Below, one piece after another: positions 31,633 through 40,600 of a stretch of DNA of 46,043 bases; position 1 is the first letter of the stretch; each line of letters opens with the position of its first letter. A model generated the notes under the pieces. That model ran no database searches. It saw nothing but the letters and a program-made list of their open reading frames with translations, and was not told where the DNA came from. The DNA is from Actinomycetes bacterium (GTDB taxonomy: Bacteria > Actinomycetota > Actinomycetes > Propionibacteriales > Propionibacteriaceae): NCBI GenBank assembly GCA_023392635.1, contig JAEVYS010000050.1, positions 1 through 46,043 on the forward strand, given 5' to 3'. Position numbers and translations under genes: made by a program.

Positions 31633-33254
31633 CACTTCTCCTCGATCATCTCGATGGCGTGCACCGGGCACTGCTCGTAACAGGTGGCACAACCGGTGCA
31701 CCGGTCGTAGTCGAAGCGGTAGCGCAGGCCCTTGCCGAGCTTGATCACCGCGTCCTCGGGGCAGGAGCCCAGGCAGCCGTCACACTCGAAGCAGTTGCCG
31801 CAGGACAGGCATCGCGCGGCCTCGACGTGCGCCTGCTCGTCGGACAGGCCGCCGACGATCTCGTCGAAGTCGGTGATGCGCTCGGACGGCTCCAGCTCCG
31901 GCTGGGTGCTGCGGCGTGCGTCCCCGAAGTACCACAGGTGGAGCTTGTCGAAGTCGGCGAGCTCGTGCTTGGGCCGGACGGGGGCGTCCCGGTGCCCCAG
32001 CCACGCGTCGATCTGCTGGGCGGCCCGCTTGCCGTGGCCGACGCCCACCGTGACCGTGCGCTCGGACGGCACCGCGTCGCCACCGGCGAAGATCCCGGGT
32101 ACGTCGGTCATCAGTGTGCGGGGGTCCACCTGGACCACGTCGTGGTCGAAGTGCATGCCGGGGATCCGGCGCAGGAAGTTGGAATCGGTCTCCTGCCCCA
32201 GGGCCAGGATCACGGTGTCGGCCTCAAGCTTCTCGAACCGCCCGGTGCCCCGGGCGCGTCCGTTCTCGTCGAGCTCCATGATCTCGACCGTGAGGTCGGC
32301 CTCGTCCACGCTGCTGATCGTGCGGAGCCAGTTCATCTTCACGCCTTCGCTGAGCGCGCCTTCGCGCTCCTCGGCGTGCGCAGGCATCTGTTCCTCCGTG
32401 CGCCGGTAGACGATGATCGACTCCTCCGCGCCGAGGCGGCGCGCGACGCGGGCCGCGTCCATGGCGGTGTTGCCGCCGCCGTACACGGCGACCTTCCGTC
32501 CGATCATCGGGCGTTCGCCGGAGGCGACGTCGCGCAGGAAGCTGACCGCGTCCACGATCTTCGACGCGTCGCGGTTGGGGATGTCGACCCGCTTGGACAG
32601 GTGGGCGCCGATCGCCACGAAGGTGGCCTCGAAGCCGCCCTCGGCCTGGTCGGCCATCAGGTCGGTCACGGTGTAGTTGGTGACGATCCGCACGCCGAGG
32701 TCGAGCAGCCGGGCGATCTCCGCGTCCAGCACGTTGCGGGGCAGCCGGTATTCCGGGATGCCGTAGCGCATCATGCCGCCGGGGGAGTCGGAGGAATCGC
32801 GGATCTCCACCTCGTGGCCCATCTTCGCGAGCTGGTAGGCCGCGCTGAGGCCGGACGGGCCGGCGCCCACGACCAGCACCTTGCGCCCGGAGGAGAAGCG
32901 GGGCTTCTCGAACGTCCAGCCGCGTTCGATGGCCAGGTCGCCCAGGTACCGCTCCACGGAGTGGATGGAGACCGCGCCGTCCAGCTCGACGCGGTTGCAG
33001 GAGGTCTCGCAGGGGTGGTAGCAGACGCGGCCGTGGATGGCGGGGAACGGGTTGTTCCGTACCAGCTCGCGCCAGGCGGCTTCCTCCTGGCCCGCCTTGA
33101 CGAGCCGGAGCCACTCCTGGATGTTCTCGCCTGCGGGGCAGGCGTTGTTGCACGGGGGCAGCAGGTCGACGTAGATCGGCATCCTCGTGCGTACGGGAGC
33201 AACGCGTCCGCCCTCAACGGCGAGGTCGGGCAGCTCGGTGATATCGCGGGCCAT
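31632..33254 (-). CDS. GltD-like NAD(P)H-dependent flavoprotein with C-terminal ferredoxin domain
   Basis: This 540-residue protein resembles the small subunit of glutamate synthase and related NAD(P)H:ferredoxin-type reductases. An N-terminal 4Fe-4S region (PCNNACPAGENIQEWLRLVK, then CYHPCETSCNR) precedes the FAD site VLVVGAGPSGLSAAYQLAK. The NAD(P) site is KVAVYGGGNTAMDAARVARR, and a second FAD motif is VPGIFAGGDAV. The C-terminal ferredoxin domain has two cluster motifs (CLSCGNCFECDGCLGSCPED and CTGCATCYEQCPVHAIEM). No GltB is present. The gene is translationally coupled to nifJ, so it most likely moves electrons between pyruvate oxidation, ferredoxin and NAD(P)H. The ATG at 33254 follows GAAGGG. 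A GTG two codons upstream is possible. Confidence 0.9.
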   Translation of the reverse strand: MARDITELPDLAVEGGRVAPVRTRMPIYVDLLPPCNNACPAGENIQEWLRLVKAGQEEAAWRELVRNNPFPAIHGRVCYHPCETSCNRVELDGAVSIHSVERYLGDLAIERGWTFEKPRFSSGRKVLVVGAGPSGLSAAYQLAKMGHEVEIRDSSDSPGGMMRYGIPEYRLPRNVLDAEIARLLDLGVRIVTNYTVTDLMADQAEGGFEATFVAIGAHLSKRVDIPNRDASKIVDAVSFLRDVASGERPMIGRKVAVYGGGNTAMDAARVARRLGAEESIIVYRRTEEQMPAHAEEREGALSEGVKMNWLRTISSVDEADLTVEIMELDENGRARGTGRFEKLEADTVILALGQETDSNFLRRIPGMHFDHDVVQVDPRTLMTDVPGIFAGGDAVPSERTVTVGVGHGKRAAQQIDAWLGHRDAPVRPKHELADFDKLHLWYFGDARRSTQPELEPSERITDFDEIVGGLSDEQAHVEAARCLSCGNCFECDGCLGSCPEDAVIKLGKGLRYRFDYDRCTGCATCYEQCPVHAIEMIEEK

Positions 33255-33283
33255 GGGCACGCCCTTCGGTGCGTAATTTTGCG

Positions 33284-33297
33284 CTTCTCGTCAGAAG
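33284..33297. promoter_or_regulatory. Inverted repeat upstream of the GltD-like/nifJ operon
   Basis: CTTCT-CGTC-AGAAG is a perfect 5-bp dyad 30 bp before the start of the first gene. It could be an operator or a leader hairpin. No regulator is recognised nearby. Confidence 0.3.
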
Positions 33298-33481
33298 GGT
33301 ACTCCGGCTTGGACTGATGCGTTGACAAGGTCATTTATGCAACGGCGACGGAGTCAAAAGGCCCGGCAGGTTGTGAGGATGTCAGCTCATCCGCGACGCG
33401 GTGCGGAATTCCGGCATCCTGTGTCGCCGAGAGCCCGGTGCTAGCCTGCTGACGCGCTCGACGCATCGAGGGGAGCCCAGG

Positions 33482-34486
33482 ATGGACGACGCCGAAACCG
33501 CACCTGAGAAGGCGTGGTTCCGACGGTTGATGCCGCTCTCCCGTCCGACGCCGGACGCGGGCAGGCCGGCCGTCCCCTCGGCCGATGCCAGGGAGCTCTA
33601 CGCCCAACTGTGCCTGCTGGACAGCGGCATCCCCGAGGCGACCCGGACCCGCCTGTTCGAGCCGGACGGGGTGAGCCGCGCGACCGTCGTGCTCTGGCAC
33701 GGCTTCACGAACGCTCCGTCGCAGTTCGCGCGGGCCGGCGAGCGGTTGGCCTCGGCCGGTTACCGGGTCCTGGTGCCACGCATGCCGTTCCACGGTGAGG
33801 CCGACACGCTGAACCGGGACCTCGTCCACCTCACCACCGACACCCTGACCCGCCATGTGCACAGCGTGGTCGACATCGCCGCGGGCTTCGGTGACGAGGT
33901 GTGGGTGGTGGGGCTGTCCGCCGGCGGCGCTGTGGCCGGCTGGGCGGCGGCGACCCGTCCCGAGGTGAGCCGTCTGGTGCTGATGGCACCCCTGGTCGCG
34001 CCGGTCGGCTTCCCGATGCCGCTGGTGCGCCTGTTCGTGAAGTTCCCCCGGATCGTCCCGCGCGTCTACTGGTGGTGGGATCCGCGGGTGAAGGAACGGA
34101 TCGAGGGCAGCCCCCACGCCTATCCCGGCTTCCCGCTGCCCGGAATCATGGCGTTCCTGCACCTGTCGGAATGGCTCTACGACCACAGCGTGCGCCTCGG
34201 GCACGACCTGGACCGCGTCGTGCTCGTCACGAACCCGGGCGACTTCGCGATCCGCAAGGATGCCGCGCGGGCCTTCGCCGACGCCGTCTTCGGGCCGCGC
34301 GCACGCTACGTCGGCGAGGCGATGGTCGACGCCGAGCTGGGCTGGATGCACGACTTCGTCGATCCGCTCACCGCGCACGCCGGGACCACCGAGCAGGTCT
34401 CTGCGGTCCTCCTCGCGGCCCTGGGGACCGGCGATCCGGCTGCCGGCGGCGTCCTCGTCCCGCCGTTGGTCACTCCGCAACCCTGA
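33482..34486 (+). CDS. Alpha/beta-fold hydrolase
   Basis: This 334-residue soluble protein has an alpha/beta hydrolase core. The oxyanion strand is VVLWHGFTNAPSQFARAGER, the nucleophile Ser lies in VWVVGLSAGGAVAGWAAATR, the acid is probably in VVLVTNPGDFAI, and the His is probably in ELGWMHDFVDPL. It resembles serine esterase or aminopeptidase-like (monoacylglycerol lipase type) hydrolases without a signal peptide. The substrate is unknown. GAGGGGAG precedes the ATG. It runs convergent to zur with 9 bp between the stop codons. Confidence 0.85.
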   Translation: MDDAETAPEKAWFRRLMPLSRPTPDAGRPAVPSADARELYAQLCLLDSGIPEATRTRLFEPDGVSRATVVLWHGFTNAPSQFARAGERLASAGYRVLVPRMPFHGEADTLNRDLVHLTTDTLTRHVHSVVDIAAGFGDEVWVVGLSAGGAVAGWAAATRPEVSRLVLMAPLVAPVGFPMPLVRLFVKFPRIVPRVYWWWDPRVKERIEGSPHAYPGFPLPGIMAFLHLSEWLYDHSVRLGHDLDRVVLVTNPGDFAIRKDAARAFADAVFGPRARYVGEAMVDAELGWMHDFVDPLTAHAGTTEQVSAVLLAALGTGDPAAGGVLVPPLVTPQP

Positions 34487-34495
34487 GCCGCGGCG

Positions 34496-34918
34496 TCAGC
34501 GCAGCGCGCACCCGGAGCAGGTGCCGAAGAACTCCAGCTCGTGGTCGATCTGGGCGAACCCGTGGCTCGAGGCCAGCGCACGGACCTGTTCCTCCAGCAG
34601 CGGGACGCTGACCTCGACGGTCCTCCCGCAGGTGCGGCAGATCAGGTGGTGGTGGTGTCCGGGCGAGCAGGTTCGGTACGCCACCTGGCCGTCGGGGGTG
34701 CGGATGGCGTCGAGTTCGCCGCCGGACGCCATGGCCTGCAGCGCCCGGTAGACGGTGGCGAGGCCCACTCCCGAGCCCTCGTGGCGGAGCTGGTCGTGCA
34801 CGTCCTGCGCGGTGGCGAAGCTGGCCAGCGACTCCACGGCGCGCCGGACCTCGGCGCGCTGGCGGGTGTTGCGCTGGACCTGTGCCTGCCCGGGCTGTCG
34901 GGGGTCAGTGCTCGTCAT
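34496..34918 (-). CDS. zur: Zinc uptake regulator Zur (Fur family)
   Basis: This 140-residue Fur-family repressor has the winged helix (FATAQDVHDQLRHEGSGVGL, ATVYRALQAMASGGELDAI) and the metal-binding dimer domain. The structural zinc site has CRTCGRTVEV and GTCSGCA, and the sensing site includes SPGHHHHLI. It is the last gene of the zinc uptake operon, and its ATG lies 14 bp inside the end of znuB, so it is translated with the transporter. It should bind the box in front of znuA when zinc is sufficient, giving negative feedback. Assignment to zinc rather than iron rests on the operon. Confidence 0.92.
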   Translation of the reverse strand: MTSTDPRQPGQAQVQRNTRQRAEVRRAVESLASFATAQDVHDQLRHEGSGVGLATVYRALQAMASGGELDAIRTPDGQVAYRTCSPGHHHHLICRTCGRTVEVSVPLLEEQVRALASSHGFAQIDHELEFFGTCSGCALR

Positions 34919-35891
34919 AGTGGTCTCCGTGGGCCGCGTGGCGGTGACCGTCGTGGATGTAGTCCACGTGCCCCGCGTGCTGGACGGCCAGGTGGCCGCA
35001 GTGCTCGTCGTGCACGTGCGCGTGGGACTCCGCCAGCTCGTGGTCGAGCGGGGAGGCCTCGTCGCCCAGTTCCACGAGCGGACGGTTGCGCCGCTGCAGC
35101 ACCCGCGACACCGGCCAGCTCACCACGAACAGCCCGATGGCGATCACCACGATCAGCGAGCCCGGCGCGGTGTTCAGGTAGTACGAGCCGGCCGCGCCAC
35201 TGAGCGCGGCGACGGCCCCCACGCCCATCGCGACGAACAGGCCACGGCGGAAGCCGATCACGAGGTGGCTCGCCGTCGCGACCGGCACCACCATCAGGGC
35301 GCTGACCAGCAGCAGGCCGACCGTCCGCATCGAGACAGTGACCGTGATCGCGGCCAGGCTGACCACGACGATGTTCAGCAGCCGCACGCGCAGGCCGATC
35401 GAGCGGGCGAACGGCTCGTCGGCACTCACCGCGAACAGCTGCGGCAACAGCCCGATCGCGACCGCGAGGACGACCACTCCCAGCCCGGCGATGAACCACA
35501 GGTCTGCGGCCGTCACCGTGAGCAGCGATCCGAAGAGGTACGCGGACAGGGTGCCGGTGCCCTGTCCGGCGAGGCCGGCGAGCAGCAGGCCGCCGGAGAG
35601 GCCGCCGTAGAACAGAATCGCCAGCCCGACGTCGCCGCTGGCCCGCCCGGACTCGCGGAGCAGCTCGATGGCGATCGAGCCCGCCACGCAGATGGCCACC
35701 GCGAGGGGCAACGGCGCCGTGCCGGTCAGCAGGGCCAGGCCCACGCCTGCGACGGCGAGGTGGCCGAGGCCATCACCGAGCAGGCTCAACCTGCGCTGCA
35801 CCAGGAAGGTTCCGATCGCGGGTGCGGTGACGCCGGTGATCAGGGCGGCGAGCAGCGCCCGCTGCATGAAGGGCAGCAGCAGCCAGTCCAT
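34905..35891 (-). CDS. znuB: Zinc ABC transporter permease ZnuB with His-rich tail
   Basis: ZnuB forms the membrane channel of the zinc importer. The 328-residue protein has about eight to nine helices of the ABC-3 family, with the conserved start PFMQRALLAALITGVTAPAI, then RRLSLLGDGLGHLAVAGVGL and VGLLLVSALMVVPVATA. The last 45 residues are cytoplasmic and hold about a dozen His residues (SHAHVHDEHCGHLA, then HRHAAHGDHYDEH), probably buffering zinc. The ATG shares a base with the znuC stop (TGATG). The end overlaps the zur start. Confidence 0.93.
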   Translation of the reverse strand: MDWLLLPFMQRALLAALITGVTAPAIGTFLVQRRLSLLGDGLGHLAVAGVGLALLTGTAPLPLAVAICVAGSIAIELLRESGRASGDVGLAILFYGGLSGGLLLAGLAGQGTGTLSAYLFGSLLTVTAADLWFIAGLGVVVLAVAIGLLPQLFAVSADEPFARSIGLRVRLLNIVVVSLAAITVTVSMRTVGLLLVSALMVVPVATASHLVIGFRRGLFVAMGVGAVAALSGAAGSYYLNTAPGSLIVVIAIGLFVVSWPVSRVLQRRNRPLVELGDEASPLDHELAESHAHVHDEHCGHLAVQHAGHVDYIHDGHRHAAHGDHYDEH

Positions 35892-36700
35892 CAGCCGACC
35901 TCCAGTCCGGTGTGGTGGGTGTGGGGACGCTCGAGCTCGTCGACCTCGTGCCCGCCGTGCGCCGCGCGGTGGTCGTGCTCGGCGGGATCGTGGTCCTGGT
36001 CGTGGTGGCTGTAGCCCGGCGGCATGACCCGCCCGTCGGCCAGGACGATGCTGCGGTCGATGAGGCCGCGGAAGCTGCCGAGCTCGTGCAGCACCATGAC
36101 GATCGTCGCGCCGCGTGCCTTCAGTCGGGCCGCCACCCCGGCCAGGAGCTCCTGGGTCGAGCGGTCGACGCCGGCCAGGGGCTCGTCCCAGACCATCAGG
36201 TCGGCGCCGGTGGCGAGTGCCCTCGCGATCAGCACCCGCTGCTGCTGCCCGCCCGACAGCCGGACGAAGGGGTAACGCCCGCGGTCGGCCAGCCCCACCT
36301 CGTCGAGGGCCTCGTCGACGGCGCGCCGGTCGGCCGCGGTGGCGGGCAGGAACGGACGCCGGCGCCCGAGGAGTCCGCTGGCCACCACCTCCCGGGCGGT
36401 GGCCTGCTGGACGAGGATGCCGCCGCGCTGAGGGACGTAGCCGAGGCGACGCCAGTCGCGGAACTCCGGAAGCGGGCTGCCGAACAGCTCGATGCGTCCG
36501 CTGTGCGGCACGAGTCCGAGCAGGGCCCGCATCAGCGTGGTCTTGCCGGAGCCGTTGTTGCCCAGGATCGCGACCACCTCCCCGGCTCCCACCTGCAGGG
36601 TGGCGCCACGGACGATCGGGATCCCGCCGAGCACGACGTCCACTCCCGAGGCGGAGATGACCGGTGCCGGCGGGGGTGGAGGGGACGGGTTCAGCTGCAT
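35891..36700 (-). CDS. znuC: Zinc ABC transporter ATP-binding protein ZnuC
   Basis: This 269-residue ATPase powers zinc import with ZnuB. Walker A is AILGNNGSGKTTLMRALLGL, the signature is VRLSGGQQQRVLIARAL, Walker B is LMVWDEPLAGVD, and the switch His is in MVLHELG. The C-terminal 40 residues are His/Asp-rich (YSHHDQDHDPAEHDHRAAHG, then RPHTHHTG), as in ZnuB. The start overlaps the end of znuA by 10 bp, and its stop overlaps the znuB start, indicating tightly coupled translation. Confidence 0.94.
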   Translation of the reverse strand: MQLNPSPPPPPAPVISASGVDVVLGGIPIVRGATLQVGAGEVVAILGNNGSGKTTLMRALLGLVPHSGRIELFGSPLPEFRDWRRLGYVPQRGGILVQQATAREVVASGLLGRRRPFLPATAADRRAVDEALDEVGLADRGRYPFVRLSGGQQQRVLIARALATGADLMVWDEPLAGVDRSTQELLAGVAARLKARGATIVMVLHELGSFRGLIDRSIVLADGRVMPPGYSHHDQDHDPAEHDHRAAHGGHEVDELERPHTHHTGLEVG

Positions 36701-37599
36701 GAGTTCGCCTTTCGCAGGGCCGCGCCGTTGGCGCGCATGACATCGAGGTAGTCGGCACCGCGGGACGCGGGCGTGATGCCCTCGACCGGGTCGAGCACGT
36801 CCGTGGCCAGCCCCAGGTCGCCCGCGATCGCGTTGGCCACCTCGGGGGAAGCGAGGGTCTCGAAGAAGATGGTGGTCACGCCTTCCTGCCTCGCGACGGA
36901 CTGGACTTCGGCGATCCGGGCGGCGCTGGGCTCCACGTCCGGTTCGAGGCCACTGATCCCCACCTGCGTGAGCCCGTAGCGGGCGGCGAAGTAGCCGAAG
37001 GCCGCGTGGGTGGTGATCACCGTGCGGATGCGGCAGGCGGTCAGGTCGGAGCGCAGGTCCGCGTCCAGCGCGGTGAGGTCGTTCGCCAGGGCGGAGGCGT
37101 TGGCGGTGAACTCGGCGGTGGCTTCAGGGCGGGCCTCGATGAGGGCGTCGCGGACGCGCTCGGTCACCGCGACGAGGTTCGTCGGGTCGAGCCAGGCGTG
37201 CGGGTCCAGTTGGTGGCTGTCGGGATCGCCGGCTCCATCCGCGGACGCCGGGGTCAGCTGCAGGAACGAGGCCGTGTCGATGGATCGCCGGGGCTCGGCC
37301 TGCGCGATGGCGGTGTCGACGGCCGGCTGGAAGCCGGACTGGAACACCACCAGGTCGTCGGTGGCCAGTGCCGCCACCTCGAGCGGGGTGAGTTCGAGAT
37401 CGTGGGGCTCTGCCCCGGGCGGGGTGAGGTCGACCACGCGCACCTGGTCACCGCCGACCCGCTCGGCGACGAACGCGAACGGGTAGAAGGCCGCGGAGAC
37501 CCGCAGCCGGCCGTCCGACGGGGCAGGGGTCGTCGCGCAGCCGGCGAGCAGCAGGACGCCGCCCGCCACCGCCGCGACCGCGGTGCGCCACATCTTCAT
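36691..37599 (-). CDS. znuA: Zinc-binding lipoprotein ZnuA
   Basis: This 302-residue solute-binding protein captures zinc outside the cell and delivers it to ZnuBC. A signal peptide ends in the lipobox LLLAGC (lipidated Cys21). Zinc ligands are likely the His residues in PPGAEPHDLELTP, LDPHAWLDP and VITTHAAFGYFA, and an acidic residue in IFFETLASPEVA. The His-rich loop found in Gram-negative ZnuA is nearly absent (DSHQLDPHAW only). ATG 37599 was chosen because a TTGACA-N18-GAGAAT promoter puts the transcription start at this codon. In-frame ATGs at 37614, 37608 and 37593 are possible but lack ribosome-binding sites too. Confidence 0.93.
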   Translation of the reverse strand: MKMWRTAVAAVAGGVLLLAGCATTPAPSDGRLRVSAAFYPFAFVAERVGGDQVRVVDLTPPGAEPHDLELTPLEVAALATDDLVVFQSGFQPAVDTAIAQAEPRRSIDTASFLQLTPASADGAGDPDSHQLDPHAWLDPTNLVAVTERVRDALIEARPEATAEFTANASALANDLTALDADLRSDLTACRIRTVITTHAAFGYFAARYGLTQVGISGLEPDVEPSAARIAEVQSVARQEGVTTIFFETLASPEVANAIAGDLGLATDVLDPVEGITPASRGADYLDVMRANGAALRKANSCS

Positions 37600-37636
37600 G
37601 ACAATCATTCTCATAATCAGGTAGGGCCGCTGTCAA
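37599..37636 (-). promoter_or_regulatory. znuA promoter with Zur box
   Basis: On the minus strand TTGACA (37631-37636) and GAGAAT (37607-37612) are separated by 18 bp. The perfect dyad TGACAATCATTCTCA (37599-37613) covers the whole -10 and reaches the start codon. It fits the actinobacterial Zur box form TGAnAATnATTnTCA. Zur binding would block RNA polymerase directly. Confidence 0.82.
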
Positions 37637-37671
37637 CTCGTGCACGGAGCCGGGGCCCCGGATGACGGAAC

Positions 37672-40600
37672 TCAGGCGAGGCGCACGACGCGGTCGCAGC
37701 GTGCGACGAGGTCGGGGTCGTGGGTGATCACGAGGACGGGCTGGCCCGCGCTGGTCGCCCAGATGTCATCGATCAGGGCGGTGGCGGTGGCGGCGTCCAG
37801 GTGTTCGGTGGGCTCGTCGAGCAGCAGCACCTGGTAGTGGCCGACCAGCAGCCGGGAGAGGGCCACCCGGCGAGCCTCACCCCCGGAGAGCGCTTCGCCG
37901 CCCTCGCCGACCTGGCGGTTCGGGTCCAGAGCCAGCCCGGCCCGGGCGAGGGCGTCGGCGATGTCGGCCTCGGTGGCGTCCCGGTCCCCGATCCGGACGT
38001 TCTCGGCGATCGTCGTGGTGAAGATGTGGGCGTCCTGGGCGAGGTAGCCGATGCGTCCGGCCACCTCGACCGTCCCGGCGCGCGCGGGGATCAGGCCCAG
38101 CACGGTGGCGGCGACGGTGGTCTTGCCGATGCCGCTCGGACCCACCAGCGCCACCTTCTCGCCGGCGTCGACCCGGAAGCTCAGGTCCTCCACGACAGCG
38201 GGCGAGCCCGGCCAGCCGGCGGCCAGCCCGGCGACGCGCAGGCTCGGGCTGTCGGCCGGGGCTCCCTGGTCGCTGAGATCGCCCGAGCCGACCGGTTCGG
38301 CGTCCAGCACCGCTTCGACCCTCGCCAGCGCCGCGCGCGCACGGGTGCGGGTCTGTGCGGACAGGATCAGCGTGGACAGCGCCTCGTGCAGGGCGAGCGG
38401 GGTCAGGACCGCGACCGCCAGCAGGGGCGGGGCCAGCGTCCCGTCGGCCACCTGCCCGCCCGCGAGCACGAGGCCACCGACCACGGCGGTTCCCGCGGCC
38501 AGGACCTGGGCGGCCGACCCGATGCCGCGCGCCCACGCCGAGGTGGCTGACGCCCGGCGCAGCTGCTCATCGATCGCGGTGAACTGGTCCAGCCGCTGTT
38601 CCGCGGCGCCGTAGGCCACCAGGTCGACCGCGACCCGGGAGAGTTCACGCGCGGAATCGGCGAGCCGGCCGCGCAGGGGCAGCGAGATCGCATCCGCCCG
38701 CGCCGACGCCAGGCGGGCCAGCCAGGGGACCACGGCCGCGGCCAGGATCGAGGTGGCCAGCAGCACCAGCCCGGAGCCGGGCGAGAACGCCGCGATGCCG
38801 ATGCTCGCGACCACGAGGACGGCCGCGGACGACGCGAACGGGATCCACACCCTGACCACGAGGTCCTGGATCGACTCGACGTCCGCGATCACGCGGGTGA
38901 GCAGGTCACCGCGCCGCGTGCCGAGGAGCGTGGTGCGGGCGAGCCGGCGGTAGGTCTCGAGCCGCAGCGCGGACTGCAGCTTGAGTGCGACGTCATGGCC
39001 GACCAGCCGCTCGGTGTAGCGGAAGACGCCGCGCGAGATGCCGAAGAAGCGGACGCCGACCGCCGCGGCCTCGAGGTAGAGCACCGGCGGGTGCTCGGCG
39101 GCGAAGGACAGCAGCCACGCAGCCACCGCCATCAGCGCCACCGAAGCCGCCGTCGCGCAGAAGGCGAGTGCCGTGGAGCCGGCCAGTCGCCAGCGCGCCC
39201 CCGGTACGGCGTCGAGCAGCCTGCTCAGCAGCGGGCCCGGACCAGAGATCCCGGCCTCCGCCGCGATGACGGGGTCCGAGCCCTTGGGCCCGTCATTCCT
39301 GGCCCGAGCGGGGATCTCCGGGATGAGGGGCAGAGGGGAGGGGACCGGGGCGAGCGTCACCACGCGGTCGGCCTCGGCGAGGACCGCGGGACGATGGCTC
39401 ACCATGAGGACGGCCACGCCGAGGCGGCGGAGCGTGCGGAGCAGGGTGGCCTCGGTCCCGGCATCCAGGCCGGCGGTGGGTTCGTCGAGCACGAGCAGCT
39501 TCGCGCGTCCCAACGTGACCCGCAGCAGGGCGCGCGCGACGGCGATCCGGCGACGTTCGCCCGCGGAGACGCCCTCTGCGTCGTCCCCTACGTTCTGGCC
39601 GGGCGGCAGGTCACCGGCTCCCGCCTGCCGGAGGGCGTCCGCCACGGCGGCGTCCGTCGCCGAGGGGAAGCCGAGCCGGACGTTGTCGGCGACGGTGCCG
39701 GAGAGCAACCCCGGTTCCTGCCCGACGTACGCCACGTGCTCGCGCCAGTTCGGAGCCTGCGCGAGCGGGACGCCTCCGCTCCACAGCTCACCGCCGGTCG
39801 GGTCGAGGAAGCCGAGCGCCGCGTTCAGCAGGGTGGTCTTCCCCGACCCGCTGGGCCCGGCGAGGGCGACCACCTCCCCCGCGTGGACGTCGAAGCTCAC
39901 CGGGGCGAGGGCCCGCGTCCCGGCACCGTGATAGGTGTGGGTGACCCCCCGGACACTGAGCAGCGCGCCCCCGGTTGCGCCTGGCGGCGCCTCGTCGGAG
40001 TCCTCCCCGCGCTCGGCCGGCGACGTGGGCGGCGGGTCGATGAGCGCGAACGCGGACTCCACCGCGGCCAGGCCGTCGGCGGCGTCGTGGTAGTGGACGC
40101 CGACCTGACGCACCGGCAGGTAGGCCTCCGGGGCGAGGATCAGCACGAACAGGGCGGTCGCGAGATCCAGGTCACCGAAGACCACGCGGAAGCCGACCGT
40201 GACCGCGATCAGGGCGACGCTGACGGTGGCCAGCAGTTCGAGCACGAGGGCGGACAGGAACGAGACCCGCAGGGTCCGCATGGTCTCCGAGCGGTGCCTG
40301 GTCTCGCTCTCCTGAAGGCCCCGGGCCTGCGCCCGGGCCCGTCCGAACACCTGGAGGGTCGGAAGGCCGGCGATCAGGTCGGCGAAGTGGTTGGCGAGGC
40401 GGGTCTGCACGGCCCAACGGCGCCGGGTGATCGACTCGGTGGTCCAGCCGACCAGCGCCATGAACACCGGGATCAGTGGCAGCGTGAGGGCGAGGATCAC
40501 CGCCGACGTGAGATCGGCGGTGAGCACGGCAACGCCGACGATCAGGGGGACGGTGACCGCGAGCAGGAGCTGCGGCAGGTACTTGCTGAAGTAGCCGTCC

